A stretch of DNA of 64,000 bases from Amyelois transitella. Lineage: Eukaryota; Arthropoda; Insecta; Lepidoptera; Pyralidae. Position numbers and translations under genes: made by a program. The notes below the pieces were generated by a model. That model was not told where the DNA came from. It did not search any database and saw only the letters and a list, made by a program, of their open reading frames with translations. The stretch is from positions 6,116,001 to 6,180,000 of the forward strand of contig NC_083522.1 of NCBI RefSeq assembly GCF_032362555.1. Direction: 5' to 3'. Below are positions 24,442 through 34,625 of the stretch, piece by piece (positions within the stretch are counted from its first letter, which is position 1; every line of letters starts with the position of its first letter).

Positions 24442-24600
24442 CGTGTAACCTGGCTTGACGTCGTAAAAGATGATATGCGCGCCCGTGGTCTAAAAACTGA
24501 AGACGCCGAAGACCGGACAAATTGGAAAGATAAATGTAAAAAAGTGGACCCCAGGCCCCGCACTATGGTGGAGGGTTCAACTGGGAATAAGCAAAGATGA
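24442..24600 (+). pseudogene. LINE reverse-transcriptase C-terminal fragment
   Basis: The + strand frame reads 'VTWLDVVKDDMRARGL' then 'EDAEDRTNWKDKCKKVDPRP'. This is like the C-terminal 'W.d.v.eDm...gv..edA.DR..W....r.adP' block of insect LINE polymerases. No RT motifs remain upstream. Family placement is from memory. Confidence 0.5.
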
Positions 24601-25109
24601 GAAAGAAAGTATAAACGCCCAATAAATAAAACAGAAAGGAAATAAACTTGAAAAACTTATTTTTTAATCCATTTTTAAAAACATACCTTTCAAACTAAAC
24701 CTAAAACTAGCCGTCACAGAAATAATTGCTTATATTGCTATAGAAATATCCACACCTTTGAAATATAAACTAAACCTGTCGCAGAATAAAGGGCTGCGTA
24801 TGAGAGCGATACCGCCTAACTTTACCGACCGGTGTTCATTAGAACTTAGACTTGTATGAATTTTACCAACTTTCCGAGGTAATGAACACTAAAAGGCGGC
24901 AAGTTTGAGCGCTTCAAAATTTTAATACTGCCACGGCTTTGGAGCCGCTATATTTAGGTAGGAACTCCACTGCAAGCTATAAATATCAGGGCATGATTAT
25001 GTATTAAGAAAATTATCTTTTAACTACATATGTTTCCATGCTAATCTGGTATAAAAAAGCAAAGGGGAAAATCGTATTTTTCTTTTAGGCGTTATTTCAG
25101 CAATCTATC

Positions 25110-25250
25110 TCTATTTATGAATCACAATTTGATCATTAAACCATGCAGATATGCCAAGTATTATCAAAATCAGTCCATTCGTTTTTGAGCTTTTCGTTAC
25201 AGAAAAAACAAAACAAATCTTTCCTCTATATTATATTAGCATGATGAGAT
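25110..25250 (+). repeat. Interspersed repeat end, class uncertain
   Basis: 'AAAATCAGTCCATTCGTTTT', 'TGAGCTTTTCGTTACAG' and 'TCTATATTATATTAGCATGA' follow the pattern of common insect repeat ends ('cagtccattcgtttttgag ... tataatattagtatgat'). Recognition is by general pattern only. Confidence 0.4.
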
Positions 25251-25314
25251 TTGCAGTGGAATTCTTTCACCAACATTTAAGAGCACGAAAGGAATTTTAA
25301 AGATGAGATTTTCT

Positions 25315-25790
25315 CTTTTTCAACCAAACATAGCTACGCTAAACTTATATAGCTAGCAAAGTTAGATTAACTTGCGATGTAATTGCCACTCTATTTATTT
25401 CAGTCAAACAAAGAACGCTTAACTGATATTGCTAGCAAAGTTAGCATAGCTTACGATATGCCGGTCACTTATTTTTAAATGTCAACTAAACAAAGAATGC
25501 TCAACTGATATAGCTAGAAAAGATAGTATAGCTTACGCTTTTAATTTTAACCGCAATGAAACAAAGAACACTAAACTTATATAGCTAGAGAAGTAAGCGT
25601 AGCTTAAGATATGACGATTACTTTATTTTTTCAATCTCAGTCAAACAAATAACGCTCAACTGATACATAGTATTTTTCGATGTGACGACCCCTTTATTTT
25701 TTTAATCTTAGTCAAACTGAATATATTATAATATAGTATAGCAAAGTTAGCGAAGCTTTTGATGTGATGGGAGCTTTAATACTAAATTGG
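25315..25790. repeat. Degenerate tandem array of ~80-bp monomers (about 6 copies)
   Basis: The segment '(AGT)CAAACAAAGAACGCT-AAC', 'TGATATAGCTAG' and 'AAAGTTAG..TAGCTTACGAT' recurs with starts near 25321, 25403, 25484, 25554, 25636 and 25713. That is a period of about 72-82 bp. The copies are clearly diverged and the last two lose the central part. It is a minisatellite-like block with no coding capacity. Confidence 0.75.
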
Positions 25791-27314
25791 CCGTGTGGAA
25801 TTTGTAGGTGCGCTCCGAGTTAGAAATCCAATATCCTCTAACTTCATTTAAAATGAACTTGTTGTTTGTCTGGCTTCTGAACTTCGAGTTGGAGTTAAGG
25901 CTTGTGAAATGATGGTGCTATGTCGTACTGTGCATGATTTGCTGTAAATCTTTGAGCATCGTGTACAGATTTTACTAGACCTGCCAACTTCTCTCTCAGT
26001 GATCTGCATCTTACTCTGTTTTTTGGTGTAATATTTTGGAGTTTCAGTTACATTAGACTGTTTTTTTATTTTTTATGTATTGTGCTATGTCTACAATAAT
26101 TTTTGTCAGAGCAGAATGAGGCTTTTCCTTAACCTTACACACAAGGTTCGTAAAGGACAAAAGTACTAACAAGTGCATCAAAAATTAATTGGTGTGTGAC
26201 CAACCATCCGATAAAAACCTTTTATACGATGTGAAAAAAATCTTTAACATGCTGTCTGTTACGGACGCTATAATACCTGATAATTGAATACGATGTGTGA
26301 GAACTTACAATAGGTAGAAAATTATTTGTCTACCTAAAGGACAATTTTTCAACATACTCATTTAAGACTCAATTTTCATTTTTATTTTTTGTTTATTTTC
26401 TTCATGTGAAAAACATGGAAGTTGAGAAGATGATAGAAACATGGAAAAGCCGACGAACCTCTTTAAAAGATGAGACATTGCAATTGGTTTCATTATAATT
26501 TCTAAAAAGCAGTTCAGATATTTGCATTTGTTAGACATACATCTGACAGACTTTTGAACACTTGCCTATGATTCTACTATTGAAAATACTACCCTATGAT
26601 AAGATGAAAATATTTATGTACCTACCTAAGGTTTTAATGACTATGAGGAGCATAAAAATATGACTCCCCTGGGACGAAACACGGGAGTGACACGGAGTCA
26701 CATTTTATGTTTATCACTTCACCTAAAACGTATATCCAACATTTTTATAGTCTATAGCCCCAAATTTTTGGTGATAATATAGTTTTTCATTTTATTTTTA
26801 CTTTTAGTAGTTGAATATATACTTACATTTTTTTCTTTAATGTCATAGTTTTACTTCAGACACGTAACTGGTAATAAACATTACGTCCACGAGAAATTTG
26901 TATTATAATCTGTCCATCACTTTTCAGATTATAATAACTAATTTTAATAGACATAAAAAAAGACAAAATCTTTTTTTGGACCATATTAATACTTATACAT
27001 TAGTTTTTCATGACCTACCAAATAAACAAAGAGAAAGCTTACTATTGAACCGATTTCGATTTAAAGGTACAGTATTTTTTAAAGTATTTAAGTATGTAAG
27101 TGAGTATACGTTTACGGAGTGTACCTACTGATGTGGGCATGCGGATTGTGGGGGGGATGTAAATGATAATCACCCGCATGGCGCGCTATCGCAGGTGATA
27201 CGGTCTCGCAATGGGCACGATCGATATTCTTATCTATCACTTCAAACTTTTGGCCGCTAATGTCCTCCGCTATTTTAAATGACTAGCTATTGTCTACGGC
27301 TTTGCTAATACAAT
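25791..27314. other. Non-coding sequence, no gene seen
   Basis: AT-rich; the 77-codon frame at 26898-27131 has no recognisable domain. Confidence 0.35.
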
Positions 27315-27420
27315 TTTGTAATTACTTCCTCCTGGCGTAAGTCCCATTATATCTTCACCTACCTGGAGAAGAACTAGGGAGCGCCTTTGACCATGATACT
27401 AGATTGGGTGAATCAGGATT
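27315..27420 (-). repeat. Dispersed repeat, 'CATGGTCAAA-GGCG' family, inverted copy
   Basis: On the + strand: 'TTACTTCCTCCTGGCGTAAG', 'TTCACCTACCTGGAG', 'GCGCCTTTGACCATG'. This is the reverse complement, in reverse order, of the words shared by the copies at 8515 and 13915. A similar, weaker inverted copy lies near 39170-39260. Confidence 0.55.
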
Positions 27421-29165
27421 TTACACGAAGAGACTCCCGTCTCCCGTCCCGCATGATAACCTTACCAATGTTGGAAAATGATAATCATTAATTTTAATAT
27501 TTACCCAAAAATACGAACTTATGAAACGTAAAATTCTACCTAAATTTTTCTTTTGCGATATTTATCTAGATATAGCCTGAGAAATCTCCGAGTTTGATGC
27601 TATTACACGACTTTGCTTATTCAGTTTTGTAACCTAATAATTTCTTTCCAGTACCTACATACTTAAATTTCGTAATTTTGTAAAATTTTACTCCAACTTT
27701 TGCATTTAAAATTCATCTAGTAACGCAATCAAAGTTTCATGTTGATAATATTATAAATTAATATTATTATTTAAGGATTTTAATTTTCTAAACTTTGTGT
27801 AAATTTATTTTGGCATCAATAGAACGTATTTCAAAGTCGTGTTTTTTGGGCTTTTTTCGTTGTTTGTAAAACATCTTACTATTTTTTCTTATTGCTCAAT
27901 TAAATTACAACTGAAAAATCAGTTTGCAATTTGCGATGCGAAGTGCTGAAAAATTAGAAATTATTTCTAATTTTTTAATTTATTCGAGTAACTCGGAATT
28001 TATATAAATAATTTCTTTTTTAAAATTAATTTTCCGTAAAAAAGTTGATGACTTAATTTTTTTTTATTTACAACCTTTTAACAGATATGGTTTTGAACGT
28101 TTGGACGTGGAGCGATAACTTTCGGTCTTTGGAACTACTTTTTGCATTTTATACCACACGAAACAAAAATTTCGACCTTGGCCTATTTTTTAGTCGTTGT
28201 ATAAAAGGACACGGTGTTAATTTAAAAAACTTTGTGTAAAATAATCTTTATTTTACTTTTTTGTATATAATTTGTACTTATTTAAAAATGATAATCTAAT
28301 TAACGCGAAAATTTTTAAAGTCATTACATTATTATTACTAGAAGATTTTTTCTATTAGTTTTTAAATTTTATGAATTGGCAAAACTCAGATTATAAGGTA
28401 AGAATAACCTACCTATCGAAGATCCTAAGTAGTTCCGCGCGCAGCCAGCACGGAGTGAATATATTTTATTGTTTAACTACCGACAATTTGTACGCGTCCA
28501 CTAAATGTAAATATTTGAAGTTCTCATTGTAAGTGAATTTTTTGTAGATTTTTTATGAGAATAAATTTCTTTAACAATAATAAGGAGACAGTTTTGATTG
28601 TATTAATGTGTGTAAAATCTTGCAAATAAGTAACATGAAAATCTACAAATAATCTTTCCAAAGTAATGGTAAATAATTTACTTAAAGTACTTTCCGAAGA
28701 TTATTATTCATTATTTTATAGCATTTAATTTTTGGAATATGTTCAATAAAATACTTATGTTTTTGTTGGAAAAGCTTTTTGATTTTCCTTTGGTTTTGCA
28801 AAGTTTCTATATTTTAATAGCGGTTTTAACGTTTATACGTCTTAGATGGTATTTACGCTCAAAATATTTTTATATAAGTTTATTATTTCATTTATGACAT
28901 TTTCAATGTAAAATAGAAAATAATTCTTCATACCAGAGTACCAACAATTTTCAGGACGTTTTAATTACAACGTCGAAAATATGATGCCAAATAATTAATC
29001 TAACGGCAAAAATGAGCAGTTTCGTTCATTTCACCCTCGTCCCGGGCTGCAGAAAAGCAATATTTCAGCGGAATTTTCGCTGAACGAAGCGAGAAATTTA
29101 ATATTATAAGTCCCTGGTTGGTAATTAGTGCAAAAGGCTGGTATCTGGGGTGTTTATTAGCAGTT
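27421..29165. other. Non-coding AT-rich sequence, no gene seen
   Basis: Long runs of A/T with few CpGs. No exon supported. Confidence 0.4.
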
Positions 29166-29300
29166 AATAGAATTGAGCTCGAGGCGGGCTCCGGACTCCA
29201 GCGAGCGCCGGCAACCTGTTGCCGCCGGGTCCGCCTTCCGCCCATCGCACACGTTCCTGAAAATGCTCGCACAATCCGCCACCTGCTGCTCTGAAGACCT
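29166..29300. other. GC-rich block 1
   Basis: Abrupt change to GC-rich sequence ('GAGCGCCGGCAACCTGTTGC', 'GCCGCCGGGTCCGCC') within AT-rich flanks. An open - strand frame runs through it (29000-29404) but gives no recognisable domain. It may belong with the CpG-rich block at 29535-29740. Confidence 0.35.
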
Positions 29301-29534
29301 TTATTCTGAAAACAAGTTATACTAAAACTTACCTTTCTGAAGAAACTCGCACGAAGACAGCATCGACGAATTTTTTGATACACAAAATTAATGACATAAA
29401 ACAATTTAAATCATTTTTAGATCTCCATTTTTTGTTTATTTTGAAAATCAACTCAAAAATACAAACTCACTATAAAATAATTTTTCAACAGCAAATCAAA
29501 GGTCGTAATCGAAAAGAAGTAACGAAGGAAATAA

Positions 29535-29740
29535 ATGTTTCGTATTTTAGCGCGAGTGGCGGCCGAGTTATCGGAGGGTACTAGGAAGGCAGAGGCAAGA
29601 AGAGGCTGTGAGCGCCAGGCGCGGCGCCGCCACCGCGGCCGACTGCGGAGTGTCGGCGGGCTGAACGGCCACGGGCCCCACCCCTGGCGCAGGCGCGTTC
29701 CTCCGCCGCCAGCGCGCATGACCGACATCCTACCGAAAAG
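29535..29740. promoter_or_regulatory. CpG-rich block, candidate promoter or 5' exon
   Basis: About 200 bp of dense CpG ('GGCGCGGCGCCGCCACCGCG', 'CTGGCGCAGGCGCGTTCC'), the most GC-rich stretch of the window. Both strands are open for more than 80 codons simply because GC-rich DNA lacks stops, and the translations are Arg/Gly/Pro-rich without a domain. It lies about 180 bp beyond the stop codon of the pseudoenzyme gene at 29916. It could be a promoter or non-coding first exon of another gene. Confidence 0.35.
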
Positions 29741-29914
29741 TGGAAAAGTGACTCCTCCAACGGAGATATACCTTTATGTACTAAATAAATATTGTATCGG
29801 AATAGATGCCGACGGCACTGGTACATAATTTTGACCTAATTCTTAATTTGTATACCAGCTTTTGAGCAGTACCTCCTAACCTCTGAATGAAACGCCAGTC
29901 CGTTAAAATCACAA

Positions 29915-29920
29915 TTTAAT
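29915..29920 (-). terminator. Possible variant polyadenylation signal overlapping the stop codon
   Basis: ATTAAA on the - strand overlaps the TAA stop of the pseudoenzyme gene. No canonical AATAAA is seen in the next ~100 bases on that strand. Weak evidence. Confidence 0.25.
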
Positions 29921-32900
29921 TTTTGTCGTACTGCCTGTCTTTAGACACGATATTGTACAGTTCTTTAATACCATTGTAATACCCGCTTGTCAATGTATTG
30001 CTGTGACTCCGCGGCAAGGTTTGAAACATAGACAGAATATGATTCTCAGCACCGAGGAACACTCGCATCTCGTACGCTAGAGGCACACCTAGACTGTGAG
30101 CGTAGTCGACGCTGTGTCCACATCGAGGCTTGCCTTCAAATTCGTAGATGCTGGTATTGGTGAACAAGTGTATGGTGCCAGCTCTCTGGTTCACTTTGTG
30201 AGTAATGTCGGCGGCCGCGCCTTGCAGCAGCGCGTCTCTATGGACGTTCAAGACATGTGCAGACGGGTACAATAAGGCGTGTCCGTCACGCCTCAATGAT
30301 ACGTAAGCCTTTAAGTTCTTTTTGTACTTATCTAAAACATGCTTAACAAAGAGCGTCTCGTTTTCAGAGTTCGGCGATGGTCCTGGATATATATTTGAGA
30401 ATGTATTTTCCACTTTCGGGCATGCTCCCCAATTGCTCTCGAAGTTTCTACTGATGTCAATGCCGATATTAGCACTGCCTTCAATTTTTCTTCGGTTCTT
30501 CCGCCACCTTCTCAGATACGTAGTGTCTGTCTGTCAATAATTTTACCATAGTTAGTGATTGCAATGCAACGTCGGGTGCAAGCAATCAGATGGTGAATCT
30601 ATCTCTCACTCATCATATTGCCATGCATATACCTATATTTTAAAAATGCCTTTTGACGTTTACAAACTTTTTGGGAATGAGAAGTGAATCACCTGTCATT
30701 TGCTACATATTTTTTCGCTGCCAGACCAGAGTTGAAGCTTACTTTGTAACCGTTAATTTTATTCAAAAGCAGTAATAGTTTTTGTTAAAAGCAATAGCTA
30801 TTTGTGACTGAATGAGTCACAAGGCTTGAAGGCCACCTAAAGCTAAATGGCTCGATGAAGAAATTTATACTATGTTAAAGTGACTTACATACATACATAA
30901 TGAACGGTTCTCTTTTACGTGGAGGTTCGCAGTTTCACTTGTCACGATCCTTGCCCAACAGGTTAGAAAAAGTTATTTCTGTTTGATCTATATACACCTT
31001 TTCTGCTGAACGTCCCCAATTTTATCAAAATACATTTGCCTCGACTTAAGGCCTCCTCTTAGAATGGTTAGGGCCGTTGCATTGTCACTAAAAGTCAAAT
31101 TTGCTTACCCATCTGCTATATTCCAGGGCATCGGGATTAGTGCAAGGCAGAATGACCCACTTCACTGTTGTCAGCATATCATGGTTCTCTTTGCAAGCGA
31201 CTAGCTGCTCTATAAGGTACAAAGCGAACGAGACGGGTTCAATGCCCCCTTCTTGGCCAGCCTCGATGATGATCACTGGCTTTTCCTTCTTTTCTTCAGT
31301 TGATGGCACATTTATTATCACCTGAAGAAATAATTTTATTTCACAATATCGAGTGAACTTCTTTCTCGTAGGAAAATTAGAAAAGAATACGATAGTGTTC
31401 ATCTTTAACAATGATGCTGGAGTGGATAAGTAAAATAATAAAGAAAGCGACTCCTGTCTGATCTACGCAACGTTGTAAGAGAACCTAACCCATATGGTTA
31501 AATATCCAGTTGCCTGAATAGAGCCAGTTGCCGTAAGAGCATAGGTTAGCAATGACACTCATATAGGTACAGTGGGTTCAGGAGATACGGTAGAGAGGAA
31601 GTGAGTACATAATTCAAAGAAAAAGTCATTAAAACATCTTGTTCCGGATTTGAATCTATGAATGAATTTACTCATGCAACTTAACCATCCTTCCAACCTT
31701 AGTTCGACCATCAAAGCTGTGCGTTTTGAAATCTATGTTTTTACAATATTTCGCCGTACGATGAGGATTGTTTAGAGGATAATAATAATCGTCTGTATTC
31801 CTTGCGAAGCAGACAGAGCCAACAGTCTTAAAAAGACTGAAAGACCACGCTCAGCTATTTGGCTTTATGATAGAATTGAGATTCAAATAGTGACAGGTTG
31901 CTAGCATGTCGCCTAAAAGAAGAATCTCAAGTTTATAAGCCTTTCCCTTAGACGCCTTTTACACCATCCATGGAAGAGATGGAGTGGATCTATTCTTTTT
32001 CCTATTGCTGCCGGGAACCGCACTGCACTAGAGGATAATAAAATAATTAGAATTACCTCATGCAGATACCGGCCCTCATATGTCATGTGTTCACTCAACA
32101 CCGTCACTATGTGACCACAGAACTGCTTCAGAGCTGCCAGGAATACCCATATCTGAAACATCCAAAGTCACTAGGCTTCCACAAACCAATATTTCCATCT
32201 ATACCATCTAAAGTTTAGTGATTTATAATGATTTTATATCTTCCTTGTGGACTTTCTCATGTCGTCCTTTTCAATGTAACAATAAAAAAATACATGATGT
32301 AATCATACTTTGTGAAATAAGTATACTTATTAGAAATTTTTATAATTCAACCTGGGTATCGATATCCAGGAAGCCAATAATCGGATGGAACTTTTGCGTA
32401 ATTATGTCTTTGTCTAACAGTACATATCGCTTGGTGTGAATTGCATAATAAACATGACATACCTATATTATCACATCTTGATCCCTTACCGGATAGAAAG
32501 AGCCTACAGAAACAAGAAGACTGAATAACCTTTGGTTATAATTTTAAAATTGCCTTCGAAAATAAATTATTTAAAAAAAAGATAAAGTAAAACGTAATCT
32601 ATATTTTAATTTTAAGAAAATAGAGTGCGCAAATCTATTATTAATATACAATAAAAATTTATATTTAATTTATTACATACCTAGATACAATATATTTAAG
32701 CGATAAAAAATCAAAAAATGTTAGTATGGATGTTTGTTACTCTTTCATGTAAAAACTACTAAACCGCTTACGATGAAATTTGGTATGTGGGTAGCTAAAG
32801 ACCTTGAATAACATATATATAACTACTTTTTATCCCAGAGTTTCCGCGGGATTGATAGGGTTTGCAAGCGAGCGTACAAACTAGCGAAAATAGAGATAAG

Positions 32901-33069
32901 TTGTTTTGTAGATCAATTTGTGCCCACTTGCAATAATTGCCATTGATATGTATATAAAAAATGATAAACCGTGCTTGTTCCTATCGAAGCTTCAACAATG
33001 CATTCTACTTCTTCCTTCTCCGTGAGTTGATAAACCATTTTTTGGTAACTTTCTCGTGACTGTTTGCAA
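29916..33069 (-). CDS. M14 carboxypeptidase-like pseudoenzyme, 5' exons not found
   Basis: Four exons, in transcript order: 33069-32928, 32152-32057, 31321-31109, 30530-29916, all with GT/AG borders and matching phases. They give about 355 residues that align with the intact neighbour from the pro-mature junction to the C-terminus. The zinc site is gone: the HxxE loop reads 'EAGQEGGIEP' instead of 'AGIHAREW', and the third ligand in 'SLHSYG' is 'SLRRDG'. The general-base Glu region reads 'VPLAYEMRVF', which appears to place Arg at the catalytic position. The substrate Arg in 'DISRNF' and the 'RRWRKNR' box remain. No signal-peptide or propeptide exon was found before 33069, so it is either incomplete at the 5' end or its first exons are unrecognisable. 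Frames are clean, which argues for a kept non-catalytic protein rather than random decay. Confidence 0.75.
31790..32023 (-). repeat. SINE copy, nearly full length, in an intron
   Basis: Reads inverted from 'CGTCTGTATTCCTTGCG' through 'CAGAGCCAACAGTC', 'GTGACAGGTTGCTAGC' and 'GATGGAGTGG' to 'TGCCGGGAACC'. It lies in the 31322-32056 intron of the 29916-33069 gene, in transcript orientation. Confidence 0.85.
32715..32885 (+). mobile_element. Helitron-like (Lep1-type) fragment, tentative
   Basis: 'ACTACTAAACCGCTTACGAT', 'GAAATTTGGTATGTGGGTAG', 'ACTTTTTATCCCAGAGTTTC', 'CGCGGGAT' follow the order of words seen in small non-autonomous Helitrons of moths ('actactgaaccgatt..gaaatttggtat...tttttatcccg...cgcggg'). 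It lies in the 32153-32927 intron. Assignment is from memory of the consensus; the terminal TC and CTAG ends were not resolved. Confidence 0.45.
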
Positions 33070-33261
33070 CTGAAAAGTAGTAGATATTGTATCAGAATAT
33101 ATATGTTCATAGAAGTGATTGTATAGTTTATGCAACTGAACTAATCTTGATTCAATATGGGTAAATATATATAATATAAATTCCCCTGCACAATTTACGG
33201 AGGTAAGACGGAAACCGCTTCGTGTAGAAAACCTGACTTACCATCCAGCCCCTGACGCTAG

Positions 33262-33346
33262 CGCGCGCGACGAAACTTTCGCTATCCCGTTTCACGTCAT
33301 AATAAAAAGCGAAACAGCAATAGTTTTCGCGTAATAAAAATGGCGT
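33262..33346. repeat. Palindromic MITE-like repeat, copy 1
   Basis: 'CGAAACTTTCGCTATCCCGT', 'TTCACGTCATAATAAAAAGC', 'GAAACAGCAATAGTTTTCGC' repeat, with few changes, in copy 2 about 160 bp to the right. The two halves (CTATCCCGTTTC and GAAACAGCAATAG) are imperfect inverses of each other. Confidence 0.7.
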
Positions 33347-33414
33347 CACGCGTGCCATCCTCCCAGAGGCAGATTTGCGATCATAGACGCACCTCGGGCT
33401 CCTCTCCATACACA

Positions 33415-33510
33415 ACGCCGTTCATATCGCGCGAAAACCTTTCGCTATCCCGTTTCACGTCATAATAAAAAGTGAAACAGCGATAGCTTTTCGCGCGATA
33501 AAAACGGCGT
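33415..33510. mobile_element. 96-bp MITE-like palindrome with 23-bp terminal inverted repeats, copy 2
   Basis: Left end 33415-33437 begins ACGCCGTTCATATCGCGCG. The right end, 33488-33510, reversed begins ACGCCGTTTTTATCGCGCG; the arms agree at about 20 of 23 positions. Inside, CTATCCCGTTTCAC pairs imperfectly with GTGAAACAGCGATAG around a central TAATAAAAA. Copy 1 lacks the left ACGCC end. Confidence 0.7.
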
Positions 33511-34138
33511 GCTATGCGATGCGGGCAGGAAGATGAACGACAACTTCAGTGACTATTAATTCGATAATTTGGCATATCGTGACTATTGTACAAAGCTGCC
33601 AGCCCTCTTATACGACTACCTGGGCTATTTGAGGCCGCTACTCGTAAACTCGTAACTGTAGGGTACTACAGACTATTCTAGTAATTAGTGCTCAATTAGT
33701 CTTATAGCATTCTGCTTGTCCTAGAATGTTGGAATTCCGGCCTTATGCGTGTATAAATTTCATTACAACATGGCATTTCAAGACAATAATAGTATGACAA
33801 TCTACAATTGTTTCTTTGGAAATGAAATTTTTGGAACAAAAGACGTTGCCAGTCAGGCTACGATTCTTTTTTTCGACCTGTGTTAATAATTACAATGTAA
33901 AATATAAATACATTGATTTGAATACATACCCACATAATGATGCATCGATGATAAAGACATTTACTAAAAAAATTAAGAATGGATACTGATTTTTAAATAA
34001 ATTTTATTGATATACTTAGGTACTTAAAAAAATAAACTTGAATTAAAACATGATTTTTTTTGTTTTTAAAAAGAACGCCGTATCCTCTGGTTGTATGTTT
34101 ATAATGAAAGCTAACATTAATATATATTTATAAACATA

Positions 34139-34365
34139 TCGTCACGTCTATATTCCTTGCGGAGTAGGCAGAACCAACAGTTTTGAATAGCCTATAATAC
34201 CCCGCTCAGCTGTATGACATAATGATGGAATTAAGATTTAAATGGTGGCAGGCACAAGACATCGCCTACAAGAAGAATCTCAAGTTTATCAGCCTAGTCG
34301 CCTTTTACGACATCCATGGGAATGATATGGAGTGGCTCTATTCTAAAATGCTGGGAACTTCACGG
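34139..34365 (-). repeat. SINE copy, nearly full length
   Basis: 'TCGTCACGTCTATATTCCTT', 'CATCGCCTACAAGAAGAATC', 'TAGTCGCCTTTTACGACATC', 'AGTGGCTCTATTC' in the SINE order, - strand. It lies between the two carboxypeptidase genes. Confidence 0.85.
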
Positions 34366-34583
34366 TATATATGAATTTTTATCTTACCATTAATGACTAA
34401 TAATAATGAAAAACAAAATTTCATAATGGACCCGGTTTCATAAGGTCTACTTCAACTAGCGTATGTTGCAAAAGCAAGTCCTAAAAGTACCAAAGAGTAA
34501 AACAAATTTTGAGAAATAAATAAAACAATAAAATAGGTATTACCGTTATTCAATTTTCCTTAAAAGAAATAACTCGTAACATT

Positions 34584-34589
34584 TTTATT
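34584..34589 (-). terminator. Polyadenylation signal of the intact carboxypeptidase gene
   Basis: AATAAA on the - strand, 37 bases past the TAG stop at 34626-34628, in the usual position for a short insect 3' UTR. Confidence 0.65.
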
Positions 34590-34625
34590 TCCGACATACA
34601 AACAATTTTCTAAGTATATTAAACT

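Noticed and set aside
29453..29828. Overlapping 80-97-codon frames on both strands in the CpG-rich block
   Set aside because: Open on both strands because GC-rich DNA has few stops; Arg/Gly/Pro-rich translations without a domain.
33152..33415. 87-codon - strand frame that might supply the missing 5' exon of the pseudoenzyme gene
   Set aside because: Its frame runs through the palindromic repeat, and its GTAAGT donor is in phase 0 while the next exon needs two leading bases.
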